A DNA stretch of 39,312 nt from DASSKW01 sp035690065 (GCA_035690065.1 DASSKW010000051.1:1-39312); one strand, 5' to 3'; positions 6,766-16,804 are shown, counted from the stretch's first letter. Program-made: numbers and translations. The notes: a model not told the origin generated them from the sequence alone.

Positions 6766-9700
6766 ATGATCCACCATCGGCACAATTCGGATGTTCAGCA
6801 ACTGAAAGCATGCCGTCCATGTGCAGGCTGGCGGCGGGCTTTGTGGGCGTTCGGATTCATTGCCTGCACGATTTCCTCGGCTGCGTCTGCTACTAGTGCA
6901 GCACCGCTGCCGTTGGGATCGAGTCTGCGTTTCCGTCATATCACTCTCGAAGATGGTTTGGCCCAGAGTTCGGTACAAGCCATCATCCAGGATCGTCAGG
7001 GCTATATGTGGTTCGGCACCGAAGATGGGCTGCAACGCTATGACGGGTACGACTTTCTGACATTCCATCATGATCCGGAACAAACCGATTCTCTTGCTGA
7101 TGACGATGTGGTGGCGCTCGCCATCGGATCACACGATGAGCTATGGATTGGTACCGGAGAGCAGGGGCTTGATCTGCTGGAGCCGGGTAGTACGCACTTT
7201 GTTCATTATCAACATGATCCCGGTAATCCGACAACGCTTGCGAGCAACAGTGTCTATGCGCTACTGGTAGATGCACACGGGCATCTCTGGGTCGGTACTA
7301 CGGATGGATTGGACCGTATGGATGGGGTGACGGGTAATTTCCATCATTACCATATCAACAGACCAAAACATGATGGCGACACGATATTCGCACTGCACCA
7401 GGATGCTAATGGAAAAATCTGGGTAGGGAGCCAGCAGGGCCTTTACTATTATGATCCAGCGAGTGATTCGCTGGTACTCCAGCGACCAACTGCAGGTGTC
7501 GCGTTGTCTGAGGCCAGGCATTTGCTGACGCAGGCATCGGTGAACGCGTTCGCAGAAAGTGCTAATGGACAGTTCTGGGTTGCTACGGAAGGCGGGCTGC
7601 TGGAATTGTCGCCTCGGGGCAAGGTTCTGGCTGTGTACAAGCATCGATCAGGCGATCCTGAATCGTTACCCAGCAGCCGCGTACGTGCCTTGTTCGAGGA
7701 TGCGGCCGGTTATATCTGGATTGGAACATACGGCGGTGGCGTAACCAGACTGGACTCTGTCCGTGGCCGGTTTATCGATTTTGAGCATGATGCGACCGAT
7801 CCGCAGAGCCTGGGAGGTAACCAGATACTGACGCTGTATCGTGATCAGAGTGGATTGATCTGGATCGGTACGGAGGCGGCGGGGATCAGCATCTATAACC
7901 CGCAAACGCGTGAGTTCGGCTATTACCGGCATCGTCAGGGGGACCCGAATAGCCTTGCCAGCAATCTGGTCTGGAGTATCTATAAAGATGCTCGCGGTTA
8001 TGTCTGGGTCGCGACTGACCAGGGATTAAGCCGGATTGATCCCAGCCGTGAACATTATCGCCAGTACCAACTATTGGGGCGCCCCAAGGGTCAGCAGGAT
8101 GATGCCGCAGTATATGAACTGTATGGAGATCGTGAAGGCAGATTATGGGCCGGAAACAGTTACGGGTTATACCAGTATCAACCCGCACTGGACCGATTCA
8201 AGCATTTCCATCTGGTAGCCAAGAAAGCTGACAGATTCGGCGATGCTGTCAATGTAATCTTTGAAGATACTGCGCATCGTTTCTGGATCGGTACAGCTAA
8301 CGGTCTGGCAAAATTCGATACAACGAAAGACCAGGTAACAGAATGGTTTGTACATGATCCGAAGCGCCCGGATAGTCTGCCGGATAATGGCATCGTGACT
8401 ATGTGTGAAACCGATAATGGCAAGCTATGGGTAGGGACTGAGAACGGGTTGGCTGAATTCGATGGTATCCACAATACTTTCTCGATCTTCGGAAAAGATA
8501 CCAGAAATCCAAACTCATTGAGTTATAACAATATTCAATCCTGCGCCAGTGGCACCGGCGACGATCTCTGGGTCGGTACCGCCAGTGGTCTTGACCTTCT
8601 GAATACAAAGACCGGAGAGGTCACGCGCTATTCGACCAGGGATGGTCTTCCAAACGACACGATCTATGCCATTTTGCGCGACCAGGAGGGCACCCTATGG
8701 GTCAGCACGGACAATGGGTTGTCACGGTTCAACCCTGCTGACGGGACATTCCACAATTTCGGGATCACGGATGGGTTGCAAAGTCTCGAATTCAATGGTG
8801 GAGCAGCCTTTAAGGCATCAGATGGGGAATTCTTTTTCGGTGGAATCAATGGATTCAATGCATTCTATCCGCAGCGCATACACCGGAATCAGTATGTCCC
8901 GCATGTGGCCATCACGGCTTTCAGCCATGGTGGGCACACACAATCCTTGCTGAGCGCGCAAGGAGCCATAAAATCCGTATCAGTTAACTATGGGGAGAAT
9001 GTACTTTCATTCTCGCTTGCCACATTTGATTATGCCGCGCCCTTACGTAACCAGTTCAGTTATCGGTTAGATGGTTTTGAAGAGAATTGGCATATGCTGA
9101 ATGGGCAGCATCTTTTCACTTATACCAATCTTGATCCGGGCGAATATCAGCTGAGAGTCCGTGGTTCAAATAGCGATGGCGTATGGAGCGACAAGGAGGC
9201 AACTCTGACTATCAAGGTCCTGCCTCCGCCATGGCGGACATGGTGGGCATATACGCTCTACGCGGCAATCCTGTTCGTATTCATTGTGGTCGGCCTCAAG
9301 CTGTTTGCCCGCTCCGTCAAGCGGGAGCAATCGCTGGCGAATGAACATCAGAGACGTATGTGGGCCGAAGTACTGCATAATCTGATCCAGTCGGTAATGA
9401 TTGTTCGAGACGAGTCTGCGATAGCGGAACAACTAATAGACGTACTGATCAATTTTGCCGAATACGATCGCGCACTGTTCTACATGGAGAACAACGACGG
9501 ATTCAAACTCCTCGCGGCGCGGGGTTTTGAAGAGATCGATCAGCCTCGCATGGAGCGCTGGCCTGCCGAATACCCTGAGATCATATTGGCCTTGCGGCAG
9601 GGCAAGCAACCACAGTTATTGTCTTCATCCGAGGTGTCGACCCTGGATGGAGAGGGCGCTGCCCGCAGGGAGTATCTGGCAGTGCCATTACCGTCTGCTG

Positions 9701-10353
9701 CAGGTGGATTCCGTCTGTTGATTGCCGGCCGCGTAGCGCCTGCCATCGAACGGCAGGCGATGGATATCGCAGCAGCGATGGCCAAACAGATAAGTGTTGC
9801 CCTGGATAATGCGCAACTTATCCATGAACTTGAGAACCTCGCGACGACAGATAGTCTGACGCGCTTGCATAACCGGCGTCATTTCCTGGAGCGTGCGGAG
9901 GCCGAGTTTGAACGCAGTCGGCGTTATCAACGACCACTGTCGATATTTCTCCTGGACGCAGATCATTTCAAGAACATCAATGATAATTACGGGCACGAAA
10001 TGGGTGACCAGGCCCTGCGGTTGCTGGCCAGTATCTGTCGTCAGAATTTACGTCAACTCGATGTGATTGGAAGATATGGAGGTGAAGAGTTTGTAGCGTT
10101 CCTGCCAGAGACTTCCATGGCCAAGGCGATGGAAGTTGCCGAGCGTTTGCGCGCAGGTGTTGAAGGGATAAAGTTGGGAGTGGCGGGGGGTGAAGTCCAG
10201 CTCACCGTCAGCATCGGTGTGGCTACGGCGACTGCTCAGACCGATAGTATTGCGGCATTGATCAACGAAGCCGACAGGGCGCTTTACGAAGCCAAGCGGG
10301 CAGGGCGCAACAAGGTGGTGTTGTCGCGGAGCGATCTTGGAATCGATACATGA
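6766..10353 (+). CDS. Beta-propeller sensor diguanylate cyclase (propeller, Y_Y_Y, TM, GAF-like, GGDEF)
   Basis: The 1195-residue protein is predicted to sense a periplasmic signal and make cyclic di-GMP from two GTP. An N-terminal hydrophobic segment ending SSAASA (about 22-46) looks like a signal peptide. About thirteen repeats of the type LWVGTxxGL (from MWFGTEDGLQRYDG to LWVSTDNGLSR) form the two-component-regulator propeller. A Y_Y_Y domain follows (about 740-815: FSYRLDGFEENW, YQLRVRGSNSDGVWS), then a transmembrane helix at about 828-848. A GAF-like region (about 860-1010) precedes the GGDEF domain. The active-site GGEEF is at 1105-1109, and the inhibitory I-site RQLD at 1096-1099 is five residues before it, so activity and product feedback are expected. 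The layout resembles hybrid two-component sensors with a GGDEF output. Its stop overlaps the next start (ATGA). Confidence 0.93.
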   Translation: MIHHRHNSDVQQLKACRPCAGWRRALWAFGFIACTISSAASATSAAPLPLGSSLRFRHITLEDGLAQSSVQAIIQDRQGYMWFGTEDGLQRYDGYDFLTFHHDPEQTDSLADDDVVALAIGSHDELWIGTGEQGLDLLEPGSTHFVHYQHDPGNPTTLASNSVYALLVDAHGHLWVGTTDGLDRMDGVTGNFHHYHINRPKHDGDTIFALHQDANGKIWVGSQQGLYYYDPASDSLVLQRPTAGVALSEARHLLTQASVNAFAESANGQFWVATEGGLLELSPRGKVLAVYKHRSGDPESLPSSRVRALFEDAAGYIWIGTYGGGVTRLDSVRGRFIDFEHDATDPQSLGGNQILTLYRDQSGLIWIGTEAAGISIYNPQTREFGYYRHRQGDPNSLASNLVWSIYKDARGYVWVATDQGLSRIDPSREHYRQYQLLGRPKGQQDDAAVYELYGDREGRLWAGNSYGLYQYQPALDRFKHFHLVAKKADRFGDAVNVIFEDTAHRFWIGTANGLAKFDTTKDQVTEWFVHDPKRPDSLPDNGIVTMCETDNGKLWVGTENGLAEFDGIHNTFSIFGKDTRNPNSLSYNNIQSCASGTGDDLWVGTASGLDLLNTKTGEVTRYSTRDGLPNDTIYAILRDQEGTLWVSTDNGLSRFNPADGTFHNFGITDGLQSLEFNGGAAFKASDGEFFFGGINGFNAFYPQRIHRNQYVPHVAITAFSHGGHTQSLLSAQGAIKSVSVNYGENVLSFSLATFDYAAPLRNQFSYRLDGFEENWHMLNGQHLFTYTNLDPGEYQLRVRGSNSDGVWSDKEATLTIKVLPPPWRTWWAYTLYAAILFVFIVVGLKLFARSVKREQSLANEHQRRMWAEVLHNLIQSVMIVRDESAIAEQLIDVLINFAEYDRALFYMENNDGFKLLAARGFEEIDQPRMERWPAEYPEIILALRQGKQPQLLSSSEVSTLDGEGAARREYLAVPLPSAAGGFRLLIAGRVAPAIERQAMDIAAAMAKQISVALDNAQLIHELENLATTDSLTRLHNRRHFLERAEAEFERSRRYQRPLSIFLLDADHFKNINDNYGHEMGDQALRLLASICRQNLRQLDVIGRYGGEEFVAFLPETSMAKAMEVAERLRAGVEGIKLGVAGGEVQLTVSIGVATATAQTDSIAALINEADRALYEAKRAGRNKVVLSRSDLGIDT

Positions 10354-10589
10354 GCGCGCCGCCAAGACATCACCGTTTGCTCGCAATAGTAATCCTGGTG
10401 CTGGTCATGCTGATATGGCCGGTTTATGCGCTGGTGCCCGCTGTCTATCCATTCGTGCTGGGCCTGCCGTTTGGATTTGCCTGGCTGGTATTCTGCATCT
10501 TGATCGCATTCGCAGCCTTATTGGCGACATTCCGCGCCGATATGCGTGCGGCAAGAGCGCAAGGGCGGAGTGATGAATATCCCGATTGA
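10350..10589 (+). CDS. DUF3311 small membrane protein
   Basis: The 79-residue protein has two hydrophobic helices (about 10-30 and 34-60), with PAVYPFVLGLPFGFAWLVFC characteristic of DUF3311. These proteins are commonly encoded just before sodium:solute symporters and are thought to be small partners of the transporter; their role has not been proven. The ATG overlaps the stop of the diguanylate cyclase by 4 bp, and the gene overlaps the symporter start at 10573, so the three are probably translationally coupled. Confidence 0.8.
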   Translation: MSAPPRHHRLLAIVILVLVMLIWPVYALVPAVYPFVLGLPFGFAWLVFCILIAFAALLATFRADMRAARAQGRSDEYPD

Positions 10590-12045
10590 ATTGATTCCCT
10601 GCGTCATCTATCTTGCCGTTGCGCTTGTTCTGGGTGTTCTGCCGGGATTCTTCGTAGCCCGCAGCGTTGCCGGATATGTCGGTGGCGACCGGAAACTGGA
10701 TACGGTCCTGTTGTATTTTGTGCTGGGGGCCGCGGTATTTTCTTCATTTGCATTCCTGGGCGGGCCGGGTTGGGCGTATTCACGAGGCGCCGCAGCTTTC
10801 TATATCGTCGCTTATGGCACGCTCGGGATGGTGCCGTTCTATTTCCTCGGTCCGCGCGCACGGCGTATAGGCACGCGACTGGGATTCTTTACCCAGGCGG
10901 AACTGATCGGCTATCGGTTCGATAGCCGCACATTGCAGGTCTGTTTTGCGGTATTGAGTCTGGTGGTCTTCGTGCCTTATCTGACACTCCAGATAAAAGG
11001 TGTCGGCTATATCCTCAACATCGCCAGTCATGGTCTCATCGCAAACTGGCTGGGAGCGCTGATCGCTTACGGCGTCGTGACCATCTATGTCCTGTATAGC
11101 GGCATGATGGGAGTAGGTCTGACCAGCATCTTCATGGGACTGGCGATGATGATCATCGGCTGGCTGTTTGGTCTCTACCTGCCATTCAAGTTCTACGGCG
11201 GAATCGAGCCGATGTTTCACGCATTGATTACTGCGCATCCTGTATTGCTGACTCCACCCGGATTGAACAGTGCCGGGAAACCCTGGAACTGGTGGGGATA
11301 CAGTTCCGCGATCATCGTGTCAGTACTTGGATTCTGTTGTTGGCCGCATTTTTTCATGCGCAGCATGGCGGCCAAGGATGATCGCAGCATCAAATTGATG
11401 GTGGTCATGTATCCGACCATACAGATATTCCTGGTCCCGGTCCTGATGATCGGATTCGCTGCGATCCTGAAATTTTCCGAAGTCAGGCCGGCAGACACGA
11501 TCCTGCCGTTCATGTTGCGGCATGCAGGGCTCTCTCCCTGGCTCGCGGGCCTTGCTTGTGCAGGTACGCTGGCCGCATCCATGCACACAGGGGATGCCAT
11601 CATGCATGCGGCAGGGACGGTTGGTGTCAGGGATGGGATTGGCGTGCTGTATCGTCGGCAGCTCAGTGACAAGCAGGAGCGCAGGTTGATCCAGCTGCTG
11701 GTTTTGATAGTGACAGCAATCGCGTATTACTTTGCAGTGGTTTCCCACATCTCACTGGTCGCCTTGCTGTTGGCTTCGTATGGTGCGGTAGCCCAGATAT
11801 TCCCGATCCTGATTGCCACGTTTTATTGGCCACGTGCCACGCGGGCCGGGGTTTTGGCAGCGCTCATCGGGAGCGTTGCAGTCAGTACATTGTTTTTGGT
11901 ATTTCCCGATTGGCGGCCTTTGCCCATGCATGCCGGTATCTACGGGCTGCTGGTCAATGTGGTTCTGCTGGTGACAGTCAGTCTGAAGACAGAACCGGTT
12001 TCAAGTGTGCGGCTGGCGCCTTATCTGCAACCGGGATGGGATTGA
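10573..12045 (+). CDS. Sodium:solute symporter family transporter
   Basis: The 490-residue integral membrane protein has about 13 predicted helices, the length and pattern of the SSS family (TC 2.A.21), which uses Na+ to drive uptake of small organic solutes. Features include GYVGGDRKLDTVLLYF near helix 2, RIGTRLGFFTQAELIGYRF, and KPWNWWGYSSAIIVSVLGF. The segment AGTLAASMHTGDAIMHAAGT corresponds to the conserved SSS region that contributes Na+ coordination in helix 8. Its pairing with DUF3311 is typical of monocarboxylate or pantothenate-like members, but the substrate cannot be read from sequence. The ATG at 10573 has GGGCGGAG (10563-10570) before it and is preferred to the in-frame ATG at 10546, deeper inside the upstream gene. 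Confidence 0.88.
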   Translation: MNIPIELIPCVIYLAVALVLGVLPGFFVARSVAGYVGGDRKLDTVLLYFVLGAAVFSSFAFLGGPGWAYSRGAAAFYIVAYGTLGMVPFYFLGPRARRIGTRLGFFTQAELIGYRFDSRTLQVCFAVLSLVVFVPYLTLQIKGVGYILNIASHGLIANWLGALIAYGVVTIYVLYSGMMGVGLTSIFMGLAMMIIGWLFGLYLPFKFYGGIEPMFHALITAHPVLLTPPGLNSAGKPWNWWGYSSAIIVSVLGFCCWPHFFMRSMAAKDDRSIKLMVVMYPTIQIFLVPVLMIGFAAILKFSEVRPADTILPFMLRHAGLSPWLAGLACAGTLAASMHTGDAIMHAAGTVGVRDGIGVLYRRQLSDKQERRLIQLLVLIVTAIAYYFAVVSHISLVALLLASYGAVAQIFPILIATFYWPRATRAGVLAALIGSVAVSTLFLVFPDWRPLPMHAGIYGLLVNVVLLVTVSLKTEPVSSVRLAPYLQPGWD

Positions 12046-12063
12046 GAGGGCATCCGCCAAATC

Positions 12064-15000
12064 CTATTTCGGCGGTGCCAGTGCGAGCAGATAACGTTCG
12101 GCATCGTTGGTAGAGAGTGGTTTCGAGAAGTAATAACCCTGACCTTTGCGACAGCCAAGCGCACGAAGCAGTTCAAGCTGCCTGACATTCTCGATACCTT
12201 CTGCAACCACATCCATGCCTAGATCAGCGGCCAGCACCGTGATGGTGCGGACGATAGCGCGTTCCCGCCGATTGCGTTCTATGCCAGTAATGAAGGAACG
12301 ATCGATCTTGAGTGTATCGAGCTTGAAGGTACGCAGCGCACTCAAGGATGAATAACCAGTACCGAAATCATCCATCTGCAGGTTGACGCCGATGGTCTTG
12401 AGACGTCCGATGGTTTCTGCGGCCAATTCCGGATTGTCCATGAACACGGTCTCGGTTATCTCCAGACACAGATTCCTGGGAGCGACACCCGTAAGATCGA
12501 GGACCCGCGCCACACGCTGTGGCAGGACCCAGTGTGCGAACTGCCGGTTCGCGATATTCACGCTCATGCTGAAATCATCAGATAGATGTTTGAAGCGCTT
12601 GCGCCAGTTGTTGAGCTGGGTGCATGCAGTCTCCATAACCCACCAACCGATTGGGATGATCAGACCGGTCTCTTCAGCGACGGAAAGGAAATCGGCCGGT
12701 GCCACCAGACCACGGGTCGGATTATCCCAGCGTACCAGGGCTTCGAAGCCTTTCAACTTGCCGCTGGCGAGTTCCATCACCGGCTGATAGAAAACACGGA
12801 ATTCGCCGCGCTGCAATCCATGCCGCAGTTCTGTCTCCAGTTTGAGATTTTCCTTGACGCGCTCATGCATGGCGTCATCGAATACCACATAGCCGGATTT
12901 TCCGGCAGCTTTGGCTCGATACATGGCCGTGTCGGCGTCGCGGAGTACCTCATCGGGGTGCTGGTAGTGTGGGGCACCGATGACGATACCGATACTTGCA
13001 GTGGAAAATACATCGTGACCATCTACCGTGAAGGCACGAGCCAGTTCTTCATGGGCGCGATCGGCAACCGCAGTCGCTTCGTCCAGACCCTGAATGTTCT
13101 CGACCAGGATGGTGAATTCGTCTCCACCGTGGCGTGCGATCAGATCGGATGGGCGCAGGCAGGCTCGCAGACGCTTGGCGATCGCGACCAGCAGGCGGTC
13201 GCCGAAAGTATGTCCCAGGCTGTCATTGATGAGTTTGAAACGATCGAGATCCAGGAACAATACCGCGAAACGATCGCTGCCGCGTTTGCCGCTGCGCTCG
13301 ATCGCGCGCGTAAGACGTTCGAGGAAGAAACTGCGGTTCGGAAGTGCGGTAAGTGGATCGTGATAAGCGCTGTAGACGAGTTCCTGCTCGGCTTTCTTGT
13401 GTTCGGTAACATCGCGCACGGTCCCTGTGATGGCGGGTTTTTCTCGCCAGGTGATACGCCCGATTCCCATGGAGACCACGACTCTGGTCTTGCCGTCACG
13501 ATGCAGCAGGTGCACTTCCTGGGGCTCGATGGTACCTTCATCCGGAAGGTCAGCGGCGAGCTGCTCAGCAAGAGCGCGACTCTCGCCGGCAATCAACTCG
13601 AGTACAGGTTTGCCGACAATATCTTCAGGATCGTAACCCAGCAATTTTGCCAACGTCTGATTGGCATAAACCAGAGTACCGTTCTGGCTCATGAACACAC
13701 CGTCCTGGTTCGTGTCCACCAGGGTGCGATATTTTTCTTCAGATTGGGCGAGGGCTTGCTCGGCAAGTTTGCGCGAGGTGATGTCCTGGATGAATCCTTC
13801 GTAGTAGCGGACGTTACCGGCTTCGTCACGTACGATACGCGCGTTATCGGAGATCCAGATCAGGGTGCCATCCTTGCGAAAGATCTGAAATTCCTGATCT
13901 GCGTAAATTCCATCCTTCTCCAGGTAGTTCAGCAGGGTTGCTCGATACTCCGGGTGTACATATGCCCGCGATGCGACGTTGAGTCCGCTGGCAATCATCG
14001 CATCCGGGGACTCGTAACCGAGGATACGTGCCAATGCGGGATTGGCACTCAGGATGCGGCCATCAGATGTCGATTGGTAGATACCTTCAACGGCATTTTC
14101 AAAGATGCTGCGATATTTGCGTTCGACATCGGCGATAGCGCCTCCGTGTGCAGACGTGACGCTGGTATCACGACACATCAGCATCACCATGTTGCGCCCA
14201 TCCAGCAGGATGAGTCTTGCCCGTACCTGAACCGGCAGAGCAGATCCATCCTTGCAGCGCAACTGGGTGTCGAGGCTCAATACCTTGTCTTTCAGTATCC
14301 GGCGCCCGATGTTGCGCCAGTTTTCGGAGTCGCTGAGTGCGGAAGGTACCATCTCCATGAATTCATCGCGGCTATAACCGAGTAACGCACAGGCAGCATC
14401 GTTGACTTCGTGAAACGGACCGGTCGCGCGGCCTTCTGTATCGATTTTATAAACCAATGCGATATCCGCACCGATGTTGAACAGGGTCTGGTAACTCAGG
14501 TCGCGCTGATGCAGAGCGTCCAGCGCGTCGCGATAATCGGTGATGTCCTGGATGCTGGAGAGGATGCAGGAACGGCGCTCGATCTCGATGACCTCGGCTG
14601 ACAGCAGGCCACGACGTTTTTCGCCATTGCGTCCCAACAGATGTATTTCCCGGTTCGAGACCCGGTTGGCGACTTGCAGTTCCTCGAGGATGTCGGCGCG
14701 TTCTTCAGGGAATTCCCAGATACCCAGTTCTACTGCCGTGCGCCCGATGATTTCCGCTGGACTGTAACCGAGCATGCGTTCTATGGCCTGGTTCACATCG
14801 GTGAATTTGCCGTTCTCCAATTCGGAGATGGCGATGATGCCGGGCGCCGCACGGAACGAAGTTGCGAATTTGGTGCCGGTGAGCCGCTGCACCTCGTCCA
14901 GTCGCCGGCGGCGTAGTTCCGCTGCACTACGGCTGGCCAGCAATCTGAGGGTCGCGAATAACTCCTCGCTGGCCTGAAATGGATGCCGTGACATGACACC

Positions 15001-15402
15001 GAGATGACCGATCGGATGGCCGTCGAGCCCCGGGATGGCGACCGCACAATAGGCGCGTACACCATGCTTGCGTAGCCAACGATCTTGGGGATACAGATTT
15101 GCTGTACTGTCTTCGTGCCAGAGCTGACCTTCGGAAAATACGCGTGCGGCGGGTGTCCCGGCGATGAAAAACTCGCCATTGCCGGCAGCTGCGTGGTTGA
15201 CGTGCCATCCGGCTACCAGTACCAACCGGCCGTTGTCCTCCGGTTTGCGCGTAGTGATAAAGGCGTATTCGGTATCCAGCGTGGTCGCCAGGGTGCGTAC
15301 CAGATGACGGAAGTAGTCCTGCCCGACGACTCCGGCGGTCTGTTCCATCAGGGTCCGGAAAAGCCCGTTCTGCAATGGCACAGCGGCGGACTCCGGCTTC
15401 AT
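12064..15402 (-). CDS. GAF-PAS-GGDEF-EAL cyclic-di-GMP turnover protein
   Basis: The 1112-residue soluble protein has an N-terminal GAF-like sensor (about 20-165), about four PAS domains (about 175-300, 300-420, 430-555, 555-675), a GGDEF domain and an EAL domain. GGDEF residues are intact at 759-763, preceded by DLDRFKLINDSLGH, so cyclase activity is possible. No RxxD I-site stands five residues before it (the segment reads RPSDLIARH, one residue short of exact match if RPSD is counted from R). The EAL motif is intact at 887-889 (FEALVRW). The metal and catalytic segments LEITETVF, DDFGTG (1011-1016) and VVAEGIEN are present, so c-di-GMP phosphodiesterase activity is expected. There is no signal peptide or membrane segment. 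The gene is convergent with the symporter, 18 bp apart. Confidence 0.93.
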   Translation of the reverse strand: MKPESAAVPLQNGLFRTLMEQTAGVVGQDYFRHLVRTLATTLDTEYAFITTRKPEDNGRLVLVAGWHVNHAAAGNGEFFIAGTPAARVFSEGQLWHEDSTANLYPQDRWLRKHGVRAYCAVAIPGLDGHPIGHLGVMSRHPFQASEELFATLRLLASRSAAELRRRRLDEVQRLTGTKFATSFRAAPGIIAISELENGKFTDVNQAIERMLGYSPAEIIGRTAVELGIWEFPEERADILEELQVANRVSNREIHLLGRNGEKRRGLLSAEVIEIERRSCILSSIQDITDYRDALDALHQRDLSYQTLFNIGADIALVYKIDTEGRATGPFHEVNDAACALLGYSRDEFMEMVPSALSDSENWRNIGRRILKDKVLSLDTQLRCKDGSALPVQVRARLILLDGRNMVMLMCRDTSVTSAHGGAIADVERKYRSIFENAVEGIYQSTSDGRILSANPALARILGYESPDAMIASGLNVASRAYVHPEYRATLLNYLEKDGIYADQEFQIFRKDGTLIWISDNARIVRDEAGNVRYYEGFIQDITSRKLAEQALAQSEEKYRTLVDTNQDGVFMSQNGTLVYANQTLAKLLGYDPEDIVGKPVLELIAGESRALAEQLAADLPDEGTIEPQEVHLLHRDGKTRVVVSMGIGRITWREKPAITGTVRDVTEHKKAEQELVYSAYHDPLTALPNRSFFLERLTRAIERSGKRGSDRFAVLFLDLDRFKLINDSLGHTFGDRLLVAIAKRLRACLRPSDLIARHGGDEFTILVENIQGLDEATAVADRAHEELARAFTVDGHDVFSTASIGIVIGAPHYQHPDEVLRDADTAMYRAKAAGKSGYVVFDDAMHERVKENLKLETELRHGLQRGEFRVFYQPVMELASGKLKGFEALVRWDNPTRGLVAPADFLSVAEETGLIIPIGWWVMETACTQLNNWRKRFKHLSDDFSMSVNIANRQFAHWVLPQRVARVLDLTGVAPRNLCLEITETVFMDNPELAAETIGRLKTIGVNLQMDDFGTGYSSLSALRTFKLDTLKIDRSFITGIERNRRERAIVRTITVLAADLGMDVVAEGIENVRQLELLRALGCRKGQGYYFSKPLSTNDAERYLLALAPPK

Positions 15403-15560
15403 GCGCGGCGTCCGAATGAGGCGGGCTGGCTATAAGTGTTTGACATGTTCGCTGGGAGCCCCAAGTACAGCGCAGGGATACGGCTGCAGGACACAGATAT
15501 TGCTGAGCTATCCACTTCAAGTCAATGAAAAAACGGAAATTTTATCTGCCTGTGACGAAG

Positions 15561-16307
15561 TTATAAACGACCGGCAAAATCGAACGGGTATTTGCCATCC
15601 GGTCCTGGCGGACCCAGATAGGTCAGGAGATGAGCAGCAGCAGAGCCGGAATCCCGGGCCGAAAGTACGCCATTCACGCGATACTGGCCGTCCGTCTGCA
15701 AGGTGACCTGAGCCTGCAGGGCCAGCGGGCCGTTGGTATCCCGGATCTCACCGGTGATGCCCTGACCGGTTTTCAGTTGCATCTGATAGCTGCCGAGGAC
15801 GGCCGCCTGCGGCCAATTGAGGCTGGCGCTATCCAAGGTCACGCTACCCTCTGCCGTCTGCGGAAGGCCGTTAGTGACGATCAGGCTGGTCAGATCGAGT
15901 TGCAACAAGCCTGCCACGCTGTCCGGCGGTAGCGGTAACCAGTGATCGAGCCGCTGCAGGGGCAGGCGCCCGACCAGATCGCGAATCACCAGACGTCCGC
16001 CGCGACCAATCCGCACGCGTCCGCCCAGTCGGGTACCTTCCCCATCGAGACTCAGCCGGTATCCGAGGCTGCCCGACCAGGGCGCGCGCCAGTCGAACTG
16101 CCAGCTTACGGCACCGAGCGGGACGGAATCGAAGACCAGTTGCCGGGCTTGACCGGACCAGATACTGCCGCTGATATCGCCCAGTTGGACGCCAGGCAGA
16201 CTGGGTTGCAGCCAGTGCAAGGCATAGCTGGCAGGAAATGTGGCACCTAGAAAAATCAGGTAGGCGAGGGCGCCAGGTACCAGCCACCGCAGTACCCGGC
16301 GCGTCAT
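15561..16307 (-). CDS. gspN: Type II secretion system protein N
   Basis: The 248-residue protein has one N-terminal membrane helix (about 8-30, WLVPGALAYLIFLGATFPAS) and a periplasmic part. Segments such as LQPSLPGVQLGDISGSIWSG and VPLGAVSWQFDW are characteristic of GspN. GspN is an accessory inner-membrane component of some T2SS and its exact role is unclear. It is the last gene of the cluster, and its start overlaps the gspM stop by 4 bp. No clear terminator was found downstream on the minus strand. Confidence 0.88.
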   Translation of the reverse strand: MTRRVLRWLVPGALAYLIFLGATFPASYALHWLQPSLPGVQLGDISGSIWSGQARQLVFDSVPLGAVSWQFDWRAPWSGSLGYRLSLDGEGTRLGGRVRIGRGGRLVIRDLVGRLPLQRLDHWLPLPPDSVAGLLQLDLTSLIVTNGLPQTAEGSVTLDSASLNWPQAAVLGSYQMQLKTGQGITGEIRDTNGPLALQAQVTLQTDGQYRVNGVLSARDSGSAAAHLLTYLGPPGPDGKYPFDFAGRL

Positions 16308-16804
16308 CCCGAAGACCCCTGCAGACTGAGATTGGCGTCCACCGAACCGGCACTGCTGCCACGCTGTACGCTCATATCGCTGATGCTGATGCCGTAACGT
16401 TTATGCAGATCGCCCAACCAGTGCACCATGGTGTCGAACGACGCTCCTTCCAGTTGCACCCGTATCGAACCGTCATTCTGCTGTTGCACTTGACGCAGCG
16501 CGTTACCCAGACCCGCGCTGCCGGCTTCGCGATTGATGGTCGCCAGCAACGAATCGGCAGACAAGGCCGTGGGTTGTTTGCCGCCCAATGCCTGGATGCG
16601 TGCAGTGGCAGGGCGCATCCATGCCAGCAAGCTGCGTTGCTGGGAGATATGGGATATCAACGCGGCTTTGCTGTGCGCGAATGGTGTCAGGACCGCACCG
16701 TAGATAATCACGATCAGCAGGAAGATACCGCCTGCGGTCAATACCCGGCGTTCACGTTGTTCCAGGGACAGGAACCAGCGGCGCAGTTCGTCGTATTGTT
16801 TCAT
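16304..16804 (-). CDS. gspM: Type II secretion system protein M
   Basis: The 166-residue protein has the GspM layout: a short cytoplasmic start with LEQRERRVLTAGGIFL, one membrane helix (about 23-43) and a periplasmic ferredoxin-like domain with SLLATINREAGSAGLG and QQQNDGSIRVQLEGASFD. GspM partners GspL in the inner-membrane platform that links the secretion ATPase GspE to the pseudopilus. It overlaps both neighbours by 4 bp, indicating translational coupling of gspL-gspM-gspN. Confidence 0.92.
   Translation of the reverse strand: MKQYDELRRWFLSLEQRERRVLTAGGIFLLIVIIYGAVLTPFAHSKAALISHISQQRSLLAWMRPATARIQALGGKQPTALSADSLLATINREAGSAGLGNALRQVQQQNDGSIRVQLEGASFDTMVHWLGDLHKRYGISISDMSVQRGSSAGSVDANLSLQGSSG

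Noticed and set aside
12586..14385. Long plus-strand ORF (599 residues) inside the GGDEF-EAL gene
   Set aside because: It is antisense to a gene with many recognised domains and shows no domain of its own.
15440..15468. TTGACA promoter on the plus strand at 15440
   Set aside because: The perfect -35 has no -10-like hexamer at 16-18 nt, and no plus-strand gene follows.
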